64,000 bases of DNA from an uncultured Eubacterium sp. (GTDB taxonomy: Bacteria; Bacillota; Clostridia; Lachnospirales; Lachnospiraceae): positions 5,099 to 69,098 of the forward strand of contig CAJUBQ010000014.1 of assembly GCA_910584595.1 (NCBI GenBank), in the 5' to 3' direction. The notes beneath the pieces are model-generated. The model was given only the letters and a program-made list of their open reading frames with translations, searched no databases and was not told where the DNA came from. Below, in pieces: positions 25,362 through 34,047 of the stretch. A program made the position numbers and the translations under genes. Every line of letters starts with the position of its first letter. The first letter of the stretch is position 1.

Positions 25362-26849
25362 ATGAATTTTTCAGTGATTCAATACATACTGGGAACTGTC
25401 TTATGCTGCGGAGGAGTTTTTTTGCTTGCTCCGACGGCAGTGGCGGTATTTTATGCAGAACAGGCGGGAATTTATTATATTCTGACAGCAGTTCTTTGTT
25501 TTGCTGTCGGTCTGCTGCTGCGCCTTAGGCATTTGAAAAGCAGGGTATTTTATTCCAGAGAGGGATTTGTAGCAGTTACCTTTAGCTGGATTGTGTTAAG
25601 TATGGCGGGAGCTGCGCCAATGTATCTGACTGGAGAATACGCTTCGTATATTGATGCATTGTTCGATACAATATCCGGATTTACGACAACAGGCGCAAGC
25701 GTGCTGTCTTCAGTAGAAGAGCTGTCACGTGCGACTGCATTTTGGCGCTGTTTTACGCATTGGAGCGGAGGCATGGGTGTGCTTGTGTTTCTTATGGCAG
25801 TTCTTCCGCTTTCCGGCAGTTCTAATATGCATCTGATGCGTGCGGAAAGTCCGGGGCCTTCGGTCGGTAAGCTCGTGCCAAAAGTAAGGCAGACTGCGCT
25901 TATTTTGTACAAAATATATCTTGTCATTACAATACTGCAGGTGGTATTGTTAATGCTGGCAGGTTTATCATTATATGAGGCGCTTACGTTGTCATTTTCA
26001 ACAGTTGGAACAGGCGGCTTTGCGCTGCTGAATTCGAGTATTGCTTCTTACAGCTGGGCAGTACAGGTCATTATTATTGTGTTTATGATCTTATGTGCAC
26101 TGAACTTTAATACCTATTACCTGCTGTTAATCCGCAGGCCGAAAGAAGCGTTTTTGCAAAATTCGGAAGTAAAGTGGTTTTTGGTCATTGTATTTGCATC
26201 TGCAGCGGTGATCGCGTTAAATATTTGTGATGGATTTCACAGTCTGCCGCAAGCTTTCCATACGGCATTGTTTCAGGTAGCTACTTTGGTAAGCAGTACA
26301 GGGTTTGCAACGGCAGATTTTAATCTTTGGCCGGAATTGTCCAGGACGATTCTTGTCCTTTTGATGTTTATGGGAGCCTGTGCGGGCAGTACCGGGGGCG
26401 GTTTTAAAGTATCCAGGCTGATGATTGTCGCGCGGGCGGCAAAAAATGAGATGTTAAATATGATGCATCCTAGAAGTGTGCAGCAGGTACATATGAACGG
26501 CAGAAGGGTGCCGGATAACGTCGTAAAGACAGCGTTGTGCTATATGACCGTGTATGTATTTATCGTACTTGGATCTGTGCTGCTTGTCAGTATCGATAAC
26601 TTTGATATGACAACAAATTTTACGGCGGTACTGGCTACGATGAATAATATCGGCCCGGGACTTGGAGCAGTAGGACCTACCGGCAATTTTGGCGGATTCA
26701 GCGTGTTTTCTAAATTGATACTGATGTTCGATATGCTGGTCGGGCGCCTGGAGCTGTTTCCGGTACTCGTATTGTTTGCGCCGGGAATGTGGCGTCTTCC
26801 GGCCAGACGCAGCAGGAAAGAGTTTCATAAGATGGATGAGTTAGATTAA
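25362..26849 (+). CDS. trkH: Trk potassium uptake channel subunit TrkH
   Basis: 495-residue K+ channel subunit with four M1-P-M2 units; filter loops visible are SGFTTTGASVL, LSFSTVGTGGFAL, VSSTGFATADF and NNIGPGLGAVGP. ATG 25362 is chosen because GGAGG (25351-25355) has a 6-base spacing to it; the ATG at 25356 is adjacent to the site. Pairs with TrkA. The product differs clearly from the KtrB-like channel at the left edge, so the organism has at least two K+ systems. Confidence 0.95.
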   Translation: MNFSVIQYILGTVLCCGGVFLLAPTAVAVFYAEQAGIYYILTAVLCFAVGLLLRLRHLKSRVFYSREGFVAVTFSWIVLSMAGAAPMYLTGEYASYIDALFDTISGFTTTGASVLSSVEELSRATAFWRCFTHWSGGMGVLVFLMAVLPLSGSSNMHLMRAESPGPSVGKLVPKVRQTALILYKIYLVITILQVVLLMLAGLSLYEALTLSFSTVGTGGFALLNSSIASYSWAVQVIIIVFMILCALNFNTYYLLLIRRPKEAFLQNSEVKWFLVIVFASAAVIALNICDGFHSLPQAFHTALFQVATLVSSTGFATADFNLWPELSRTILVLLMFMGACAGSTGGGFKVSRLMIVARAAKNEMLNMMHPRSVQQVHMNGRRVPDNVVKTALCYMTVYVFIVLGSVLLVSIDNFDMTTNFTAVLATMNNIGPGLGAVGPTGNFGGFSVFSKLILMFDMLVGRLELFPVLVLFAPGMWRLPARRSRKEFHKMDELD

Positions 26850-26853
26850 AAGA

Positions 26854-26877
26854 ATGGCTGTCTGTTTAGACAGTCAT
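26854..26877 (+). terminator. Hairpin between trkH and the EAL-domain gene
   Basis: GCTGTCT and AGACAGT arms around a GTTT loop, just after the trkH stop. A T-run is absent, so termination is uncertain. Confidence 0.4.
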
Positions 26878-26900
26878 TAGCGGTTTATAGGGAGGCTGGC

Positions 26901-28913
26901 ATGGGCAGGCAGAACAAACAAAAAATGAAGAAATGCTATAAAAAAAGTATTTGGCCTTCTGCTTTATTATTTATTATATTTCTGGGAAGCTGCGTAGGAT
27001 TGGTAATTTTATTTGTAACCGCTTTTCAGGGATTTTTGATCGATGAAAAGATTGCGGATATTCAGGAAGATGCTGCGAATCTGGGACGGATGATTGAGTT
27101 TCGGATGCAAAAAAACAATCTGTCTGACGCAGTATCTTCTTTGGAAGAATATATGCAGGAAGAGAACGACGTTTGTATCACAGATGAAAACTATCAGATT
27201 TTGCGGTCTTTTCGAAATCATGTACCGGATTTTAAACGTGTGGAGAATATAACGATATTTGAATCTTATCGGGTTGTACCGGAGCTTGATCCAACACAGG
27301 CAAATGGGGAACAGAAGCTTTTGATTACATATCGGGAGCTTTTAAAGCGCAGTTTGAATGCACTGGAACACAGCAATTTTGAAGATCCTCGTTGGCTGGA
27401 GGAACCGCTGTTTCATACCAATTACTGGGTGGAAGTTCCGATCCGTTTGCCGGGGTATCGCTTATACTATAGAGATTCTGTTACGATTTTTCAAAAAAAT
27501 GTGTTTTATATGAATGTGGCGATTCTGGTAGAATTATTGCTTTTGGCGATTCCGACGCTGCTGCTGTTTATGAATGTCGTATCATCTGTTGCGATGCAAA
27601 AACGTATGGTCCATCTGCTGTATCAGGATCCGGTAACCGGAGGGAAAAACTGGAGCTATTTTCTGGAGCGCAGCAAAAAGATACTTTGCCAGTTGTGGAA
27701 TACGAAACATACCTATGCGATCGTCAATCTTCATATGATTCGTTATCAGGATTATTGTGCCTGCTATGGGAGTAAAGAAGGCGAAGAGCTGCTAAAAAAG
27801 ATTGATGGATTTTTAAAGATCAGCATCGGTAGAGGAGAGACATTTGCCAGATTCGCAAAAGCAGATTTTGGGCTTTTGCTGCGCTGCGCTTCACCGCAGC
27901 AGTGTGAAAAGCGTTTAAAGAAAATGCTGGTGGAGCTGACCGGAGTGAAAAAAGATAAAATGATGTCCTTTTGTGCAGGCATTTATTTGCTGCGTCCGGC
28001 AGCCAACTGGAAACGTATGCAGCGCAGACAGATTGATATTGACCAAATCTATCATTTTGCCAGTGCGGCAAGAGGAACGATGCGTGGAAAAGAAGGAGAA
28101 TATATTAAAATATTCGATCAGCAGATTTTGCAGGAACAGATTTGGAAAAATAAAGTGGAAGAAACAATGGAAGCGGCATTGTTAAACGAAGAATTCCAGC
28201 TGTATCTGCAGCCGAAATATCATCCTGTGACAGAAAAGATCGTAGGTGCGGAGGCGCTTGTGCGCTGGATATCGCCTACGGACGGAATGATACCGCCAAA
28301 CCGTTTTATTCCAATATTTGAAGAAAACGGCTTTATTACAAAGCTTGATGATTATATGATACTGGCAGTTGCAAAGCTGCAGTCTGAATGGAAAATACAA
28401 GGCCGCAGGCAGGTGCCGATATCCGTGAACATTTCTCGCGTGAATTTTGTAAAAGAAGATTTGGCGGAACATATTTGTCATTTGGTAGACAGCTATGGAG
28501 CGGATCATGCAGCGATTGAACTGGAACTGACGGAAAGCGCGTTTTTTGGAAATAAAGATCTTTTGCAGAAAATATTAAAAGAGCTGAAAATGTATGGGTT
28601 TCATATATCGATGGATGATTTTGGAGCGGGATATTCGTCGTTAAATTCCTTAAAAGATCTTCCGATAGATGTGCTGAAATTAGATATGGACTTTTTCCGG
28701 GGAGACGGTGCAAAGCAGCGTGGGGAGATTGTAGTAAAGGAAACGATTCGCCTTGCAAAAGCTTTGCATATGAAAATCGTAGCTGAGGGCATTGAAAGAA
28801 AAGAACAAGTGGAGTTTTTAGCTGAGCAGGGCTGTGATATGATCCAGGGGTTTTATTTTGCAAAACCAATGCCGATAGAAGAATTTAACGAAAGAGTGGA
28901 ACGTGAACTCTGA
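26901..28913 (+). CDS. Membrane c-di-GMP phosphodiesterase (degenerate GGDEF + EAL)
   Basis: 670 residues. Two membrane helices (about 18-38 and 200-220) flank an outer sensor region of ~160 residues. A GGDEF-like domain follows in which the signature is replaced by AKADF, so it cannot make c-di-GMP. The EAL domain (about 430-670) keeps the catalytic set: EALVRW, the NIS motif of VSVNISR (here ISVNISR), ELTES, DDFGAGYSSLNSL, the KLDMDF lysine, EGIE and QGFYFAKP. It therefore likely hydrolyses c-di-GMP in response to an outside signal. GGGAGG precedes its ATG. It sits just before a 7TM hybrid kinase gene. Confidence 0.93.
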   Translation: MGRQNKQKMKKCYKKSIWPSALLFIIFLGSCVGLVILFVTAFQGFLIDEKIADIQEDAANLGRMIEFRMQKNNLSDAVSSLEEYMQEENDVCITDENYQILRSFRNHVPDFKRVENITIFESYRVVPELDPTQANGEQKLLITYRELLKRSLNALEHSNFEDPRWLEEPLFHTNYWVEVPIRLPGYRLYYRDSVTIFQKNVFYMNVAILVELLLLAIPTLLLFMNVVSSVAMQKRMVHLLYQDPVTGGKNWSYFLERSKKILCQLWNTKHTYAIVNLHMIRYQDYCACYGSKEGEELLKKIDGFLKISIGRGETFARFAKADFGLLLRCASPQQCEKRLKKMLVELTGVKKDKMMSFCAGIYLLRPAANWKRMQRRQIDIDQIYHFASAARGTMRGKEGEYIKIFDQQILQEQIWKNKVEETMEAALLNEEFQLYLQPKYHPVTEKIVGAEALVRWISPTDGMIPPNRFIPIFEENGFITKLDDYMILAVAKLQSEWKIQGRRQVPISVNISRVNFVKEDLAEHICHLVDSYGADHAAIELELTESAFFGNKDLLQKILKELKMYGFHISMDDFGAGYSSLNSLKDLPIDVLKLDMDFFRGDGAKQRGEIVVKETIRLAKALHMKIVAEGIERKEQVEFLAEQGCDMIQGFYFAKPMPIEEFNERVEREL

Positions 28914-28940
28914 CAGAACTTTATGCAAAAGGGGAAGATT

Positions 28941-31145
28941 ATGCATACATTTTTTATCTTCATACAATACGTTGGAATCATTTTGCTGATGGTAGAGGCA
29001 TTTTATGTCGTAGGCCGCAAACCGTCGAAGCAGCAGTATTATCTTTTATTTCTGCTGATTGCTCTGTGCACAAACTTTGCGGGATATCTTTTGGAACTTC
29101 AGGCAGTAACGCTAAGAGAGGCGCTGATGGCTGTCCGGTTTTCTTATCTTGGCAAACCGTTTATTGTATTGTGCCAGTTTTTGTTTGTTATGCATACCTG
29201 TAAGGTAAAAATTCCTCAGCGGTTGGAAACGGTATTGGTTTGCGTTCATGCAGCGGTTGTGCTGCTTGTGTTAACGTGTGATAAGCATACGCTGTTTTAC
29301 AGCAACATTCAGTTTTCTCAGGATGGTTTTTTCCCGCATCTTGAACTGGGGCATGGCGTTTTTTATATTCTGCATAGTGTGCTGATGCTTTTATATGCGT
29401 TGATTATGATTGCCGTATGCCTGTCACGCTACATAAAGACGACGAAGGAAGTAGAAAAAAAGCAGTTTTTGTACCTGATTTTAATGGTCTTGATTGCAAT
29501 GGCAGGATTTCTCATATTTTTAAGCGGTATTACAAAAGGGTATGATATAACATTGCTTGCCTGTCTGATTGATTCTGTGTTGTTAAGTGTTTTGATTTTT
29601 CACGGGGGGATTTTTGATACGCTTACGCTCGCTAAGGAACTGGCGATGGATGCATTGGCAGAGGGGATTGTAGTAGTTGATATTGATGAAAATGTCTTAT
29701 ATTTTAATCAGACGGCAGAGCAGATTTACAAAGGTATTTCCTTAGGAAAGTCTGAAAAAATATTAGAAGATATGGATACCTGCATTTTGGATAAGAAGAA
29801 ACTGGTCAGAGAACGATATATATATGCTGTCAGCAGCTATATGATAGAAAAAGAAAATACCTATTATGGCAGAATGTATGTGCTGACAGATATTACAGAC
29901 AGCTATCATTATACGGAGCGCGTCAAAGAGCAGGCTGAGATTATGAAGGAATTAAAAGATCAGGCGGAGTCTGCAAACCAGGCCAAATCGGCGTTTGTGT
30001 CAAATATGTCTCATGAGATCCGTACGCCTATGAATGCAATCGTAGGGCTGACCGAAGTGCTGCTGCGCAAAAAATGGGAACCGGAGGATGAAAAGTATTT
30101 ATTAAATATCCAAAGCTCCGGAAATGCATTGCTAAAACTGATTAACGATTTGCTGGACTTTTCCAAGATCGAAGCCGGTAAATTTGAAATATCCGAAGAC
30201 ACCTTTGATATTGCACAGATGCTTCGGGACATTCAGGTTATCGGAACAACCAGAATCGGAGATAAAGGCGTAGCGCTTGTTATGGATATTGACGAAACGA
30301 TTCCAAGGCTTTTGTACGGAGACGGCTTGCGTATCCGCCAGGTTATTATTAATATTATGAACAACGCGGTAAAATTTACCGAAGAAGGTTCTGTAACCGT
30401 AACTGTAAAAATACAAAAGAAGGAAACAGACAAGGTACAGCTGTACGTGTCTGTAAAAGATACCGGACAAGGAATCCATAAAGAAGACTTAAAGCGTCTG
30501 TTTGACGCGTTTACGCAGGTAGACATCAAAAAGAACCAGGGCAAGGAAGGCACCGGACTCGGACTTGCCATATCAAGGCAGCTGGTGGAAATGATGGGCG
30601 GAGAGCTGAAAGTAGACAGTGAATATGGAAAGGGCAGTAATTTTTATTTCTCCTTATGGACAGGGATCGAAAGCGAAGAAACGATTGGCTGCTTTGCAGA
30701 GGTAAAACAACAGCCGGAGGAAGAAGAGAAAGACGAAGTATTTACATTTACGGCACAGCAGGCGCACGTTTTGCTTGTTGACGACAATGAAATCAATCAG
30801 GAAGTAGCCAAAGCGCTGCTGGAGCCTTTTGAGATGCACATAGATCTGGCGTCTAACGGTCAGGAAGCTTTGGATATGGTACAAAAACAGACTTATGACC
30901 TTGTATTTATGGATCATTTTATGCCGGTCATGGACGGTGTAGAAGCTACAAAAAGGATCCGCAGTCTGGAGGGCGAATATTATAAAAATCTCCCGGTTAT
31001 CGCGCTGACAGCAGATGCGGTACAAGGCGTCCGGGAAGAATTTTTTGCAGCCGGCATGAATGATTTTGCGTCGAAACCGATTGAAATGGAGGATGTGTCT
31101 AAAGTGTTGTGTAAATGGCTGCCGAAAGAAAAAATATGCAGGTAA
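28941..31145 (+). CDS. 7TM hybrid sensor histidine kinase with receiver domain
   Basis: 734 residues. Seven N-terminal membrane helices (about 1-225, histidine-kinase 7TM type) lead to a PAS-like region, a HisKA dimerisation domain with phospho-acceptor SNMSHEIRTPMNAIVG, an ATPase domain (N box NIMNNAVKF, DTGQGIHKED, GTGLGLAIS) and a C-terminal receiver (VLLVDDNEINQ, phospho-Asp in FMDHFMPVMDG, Lys in FASKPI). ATG 28941 has AAAAGGGGAAG before it; the ATG 18 bases upstream lacks a site. The spacing to the preceding EAL gene is short, suggesting one regulatory unit. No separate output regulator is seen. Confidence 0.94.
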   Translation: MHTFFIFIQYVGIILLMVEAFYVVGRKPSKQQYYLLFLLIALCTNFAGYLLELQAVTLREALMAVRFSYLGKPFIVLCQFLFVMHTCKVKIPQRLETVLVCVHAAVVLLVLTCDKHTLFYSNIQFSQDGFFPHLELGHGVFYILHSVLMLLYALIMIAVCLSRYIKTTKEVEKKQFLYLILMVLIAMAGFLIFLSGITKGYDITLLACLIDSVLLSVLIFHGGIFDTLTLAKELAMDALAEGIVVVDIDENVLYFNQTAEQIYKGISLGKSEKILEDMDTCILDKKKLVRERYIYAVSSYMIEKENTYYGRMYVLTDITDSYHYTERVKEQAEIMKELKDQAESANQAKSAFVSNMSHEIRTPMNAIVGLTEVLLRKKWEPEDEKYLLNIQSSGNALLKLINDLLDFSKIEAGKFEISEDTFDIAQMLRDIQVIGTTRIGDKGVALVMDIDETIPRLLYGDGLRIRQVIINIMNNAVKFTEEGSVTVTVKIQKKETDKVQLYVSVKDTGQGIHKEDLKRLFDAFTQVDIKKNQGKEGTGLGLAISRQLVEMMGGELKVDSEYGKGSNFYFSLWTGIESEETIGCFAEVKQQPEEEEKDEVFTFTAQQAHVLLVDDNEINQEVAKALLEPFEMHIDLASNGQEALDMVQKQTYDLVFMDHFMPVMDGVEATKRIRSLEGEYYKNLPVIALTADAVQGVREEFFAAGMNDFASKPIEMEDVSKVLCKWLPKEKICR

Positions 31146-31206
31146 TTCTATTCTATTAAATGAAACAGTTTTTGATAATGTGTTGCTTTTTTGTGGATTC
31201 CCGGAC

Positions 31207-31441
31207 GCCGGGAGAGGGGCGCTGTCCGGTCTGCTTGTTCCTGTTCCAGAATGTAAGAAGCTCTAAGCACTCTGCATTTAAGCTATGGCACCGGACGGTC
31301 GCGGCACCTAGTTCGCCCTGGCTAAACGCCAGCAGCTAAAGGCGCCGCTTGGCTTCGCCCCTGATTTAACGAGCAGAATACTAAGAGCTTCTAACATTCT
31401 TCCAACGTCACAAGCAGACCGGACAGCGCCCCTCTCCCGGC
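31207..31441 (+). repeat. ~235-bp folded repeat element, copy A
   Basis: Terminal arms 31207-31237 and 31411-31441 are complementary over ~31 bases (left arm begins GCCGGGAGAGGGGC). Inside, an AAGAAGCTCTAAG segment pairs with CTAAGAGCTTCT, and a conserved GC-rich centre (GCACCGGACGGTCGCG, CTGGCTAAACGCCAG, CGCTTGGCTTCGCCCC) folds further. A T6 run follows the right arm. No open frame of note. The same element recurs at 31716-31971 in opposite direction and at the right window edge. Confidence 0.85.
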
Positions 31442-31715
31442 TGTTTTTTGCAAGCTTTACACTAAAAACAACATACTTTTTCAGAAAGTCTTATGAAAGA
31501 ACTGCATAGAAACAGCTTGTATTATTTTTTCTTTTTCTACGTGAATACTGCCTTAAGAACCTTCTTAGTAACAGTTTAATGGATTATCTGAACTAATAAC
31601 TTTTTTAAGATAATTCGTGACAGTTTCAAATGCAAATAACTACTAATGCAAAACTGTTCTTATGTGAACGTTGTTTATAAGAAATCTGATATTATCTTGC
31701 ATTTTTCAAAACCAG
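31442..31715. other. AT-rich spacer between repeat copies A and B
   Basis: About 270 bases with no credible open frame or promoter; one small hairpin, CTTAAGAA-CC-TTCTTAG, is visible near 31550. Nothing else supported. Confidence 0.4.
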
Positions 31716-31971
31716 CTGGGAGAGGGGATTTGCCCGGTCTGCCTGTGGCTTTGGAAGAATGTTAGAAGCTCTTAGCGTTCTGCTGGAAAGTCAGGGGCGA
31801 AGCCAAGCGGCGCCTTTAGCTGCTGGCGTTTAGCCAGGGCGAACTAGGTGACGCGACCGTCCGGTGCCATAGCTTAAATGCAGAATGCTTAGAGCTTCTT
31901 ACATTCTGGAATAGCATGCCCCGTTTTATCGGGTACGGACAAAGGCAGGCCGGGCAAATCCCCTCTCCCAG
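31716..31971 (-). repeat. ~255-bp folded repeat element, copy B (inverted)
   Basis: Reverse-oriented copy of the element at 31207. The centre is nearly identical, but the terminal arms (31716-31744 and 31943-31971) have a different sequence (GGATTTGCCC in place of GGCGCTGTCC) and are still complementary to each other, a compensatory change that argues for conserved folding. It has a short extra segment (CATGCCCCGTTTTATCGGG) next to one arm. Confidence 0.85.
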
Positions 31972-32053
31972 CGTCCGAGAGGCCAAAAAGAAAAAAATAA
32001 TTAAAGAATGTCACATCTTGATAAACAGATTAAAAAAATGGTCATTTTTCTGC

Positions 32054-32082
32054 TTGTAAACATGCAATAAAAGAGCTATAAT
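32054..32082 (+). promoter_or_regulatory. Promoter of the first MCP gene
   Basis: TTGTAA (32054-32059), 17 bases, TATAAT (32077-32082). It leaves a ~150-base 5' leader with a possible GCACTT/AAGTGC stem (32094-32099, 32134-32139) ahead of the MCP gene. Confidence 0.6.
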
Positions 32083-32172
32083 ACAAATAGCTGGCACTTT
32101 TAGGGTAACAGGGATAAATATAGGAATCTGTATAAGTGCAAAAAGGGAAAAAGTATGTAAGAAGGGGGTCGT

Positions 32173-32220
32173 ATGAATAACTCTGTACCCAAAATGATAC
32201 AAAGGAATAACAGTAAATGA
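32173..32220 (+). CDS. Possible 15-residue leader peptide
   Basis: ATG at 32173 is preceded by AAGAAGGGGG at proper spacing and opens a 15-codon frame (MNNSVPKMIQRNNSK) ending TGA at 32220, 15 bases before the MCP start. Could couple translation or be a chance frame. No known family. Confidence 0.3.
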   Translation: MNNSVPKMIQRNNSK

Positions 32221-32235
32221 GGAGGAGAGCTATTT

Positions 32236-33933
32236 ATGTTTAAAGATGAAAAGATCGAGAAAAAGCTTACGAAATCTTTTCTTATGGTATCATTAATTAC
32301 AGCAATTTCAGCGGTTTTAGGACTGATTGCGCTTGTTGTAGTAGCAAACAGATATTCTTATGCACTTACAAACTTTGGTTTTGCGCAGGGCGATATCGGC
32401 AAGGCGATGTTTGAATTTGCTGATGTCAGGTCTTCGCTGCGTGCGACAATTGGATATGACGATCAGGATGCGATTGAAACGGTATTGCAGCAGCACAAAG
32501 ATGCAATTGCCGCATTTGAGCAGAACTTTGCGGAAGTAGAAAAGACAATCGTGTCGGAAGCCGGTCGACAGACATATGATGAGATAAAGGCAGAGCTGGA
32601 AGTGTATTGGCCGTTAGATACGCAGATTATAGAGCTGGGAGCCACAACGGACAGAGAATTGTGTAAGCAGGCACAGGATATTGCAATCAATGAGCTGGCG
32701 GCTGTGTATAAAAGTATTTATGAAAAGCTGGATGACCTTTTGGAAGTAAAGGTATCCGAAGGGCAGAAGCTATCCACAACATTAACAATTTTGAGTGTCA
32801 TATTGATGATCGTAATTGTTGCTGTTATAATTGTTGCAGTTTTGGCGTCTGTGCGTATTGGAAGACGTATCGCGCGGGGGATTTCCAATCCGTTAAAAAA
32901 CCTTGGAGATCGGTTGAAGCTGTTTGCCAGCGGCGATCTGACTTCTCCGTTCCCGGAGTCGGATTCACATGACGAAGTTGCGGAAATGGTTAATGACGCA
33001 GCGGAAATGGCCGGGGCTTTGAATGTCATTATTAATGATATCGGAGATGTGCTTGGCGAGATGGAAGGCAAAAATTATGCTGTACAGTCAAAAGTACAGG
33101 ACAGATATACAAAGGACTTCTCAAAGCTGATTGAATCCATGCGCGGCCTGCGCAACCAGATGTCCGATACGATTCGTTCCATTGGAGAAGCTTCCAGCCA
33201 GGTGTCCGGAGGGTCTATTAATTTGGCGGAATCTGCACAAAGTCTGGCAGAAGGAGCGACAGAACAGGCAGGCGCCGTAGAGGAGCTGCAGGCGACGATT
33301 ATAGATATTTCGGAAACGATGGAAAAGAGTGCGCAGAGCGCTGAGGAATCTTATAAACAGGCAGAAAACTATGCAAATGAGGCTGACCATACCCGTGATG
33401 AAATGCATACGATGGTTACGGCAATGGAAAAAATCAGTGAATCATCTGCAAAGATTGGAAATATTATATCTGAAATTGAGTCTATTGCATCACAGACAAA
33501 TCTGTTGTCATTAAATGCCTCCATTGAGGCAGCAAGAGCAGGGGAAGCAGGACGGGGATTTTCTGTTGTAGCAGAAGAAATCCGGCAGCTGGCAGAGCAG
33601 AGTGCAAAAGCTGCAGTAGATACAAGAGAACTGATCGAAAGCTCCATGAAAGAGATTGCAGAAGGCAGCCGCGCAGTAGAACGGGCATCCGGATCTATAG
33701 ATAATGTTGTCAGTGGGATTAAACAGATTGCGGAGTCTTCTAAGAATCTCAGCGTCATGGTAATTACGCAGGCAGAAACGATGCGGCAGGCGGAGCAGGG
33801 AATCAGTCAGATTTCAGAGGTTGTACAAAACAACTCTGCAGCGGCCCAGGAATCTTCTGCAACGAGCGAGCAGCTGTCGGCACAAGCAGCTACATTGGAT
33901 GAACTGGTTGGGCAGTTTGTATTAAATGAATAA
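32236..33933 (+). CDS. Methyl-accepting chemotaxis protein
   Basis: 565 residues. Membrane helices at about 15-36 and 183-205 bracket a ~145-residue helical outer domain (four-helix-bundle type), then a HAMP domain and a long cytoplasmic signalling coiled coil. The hairpin tip TNLLSLNASIEAARAGEAGR and VVAEEIRQLAEQS bind CheA/CheW in the family. AGGAGGAGAG precedes the ATG. It is monocistronic, with a promoter upstream and a strong terminator after it. The ligand is unknown. Confidence 0.95.
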   Translation: MFKDEKIEKKLTKSFLMVSLITAISAVLGLIALVVVANRYSYALTNFGFAQGDIGKAMFEFADVRSSLRATIGYDDQDAIETVLQQHKDAIAAFEQNFAEVEKTIVSEAGRQTYDEIKAELEVYWPLDTQIIELGATTDRELCKQAQDIAINELAAVYKSIYEKLDDLLEVKVSEGQKLSTTLTILSVILMIVIVAVIIVAVLASVRIGRRIARGISNPLKNLGDRLKLFASGDLTSPFPESDSHDEVAEMVNDAAEMAGALNVIINDIGDVLGEMEGKNYAVQSKVQDRYTKDFSKLIESMRGLRNQMSDTIRSIGEASSQVSGGSINLAESAQSLAEGATEQAGAVEELQATIIDISETMEKSAQSAEESYKQAENYANEADHTRDEMHTMVTAMEKISESSAKIGNIISEIESIASQTNLLSLNASIEAARAGEAGRGFSVVAEEIRQLAEQSAKAAVDTRELIESSMKEIAEGSRAVERASGSIDNVVSGIKQIAESSKNLSVMVITQAETMRQAEQGISQISEVVQNNSAAAQESSATSEQLSAQAATLDELVGQFVLNE

Positions 33934-33980
33934 GGATAATTGTTTGATTATTCGGATAGATACCTATGACTATGTGAGTG

Positions 33981-34014
33981 AAAAATGGCAGACAAATGCT
34001 TGTCTGCCATTTTT
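33981..34014 (+). terminator. Rho-independent terminator after the MCP gene
   Basis: Perfect 15-bp stem (AAAAATGGCAGACAA with 34000-34014), 4-base loop ATGC, and a run of seven Ts within and after the right arm. Confidence 0.9.
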
Positions 34015-34047
34015 TTATGAATGGTTTTACAGGGAAGAGGTGATTCG

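Noticed and set aside
31060..31266. Open frame running from the end of the hybrid kinase gene into repeat copy A
   Set aside because: It is in another frame of the kinase receiver and of the folded repeat, with no ribosome site and no protein-like composition.
31207..31971. Insertion sequence or transposon
   Set aside because: No transposase frame lies between the copies or inside them; a non-autonomous element remains possible but is not shown.
32060..32235. Possible c-di-GMP riboswitch before the first MCP gene
   Set aside because: The neighbouring EAL gene made this attractive, but the conserved GEMM core sequences are not present; only a weak GCACTT/AAGTGC stem is seen.
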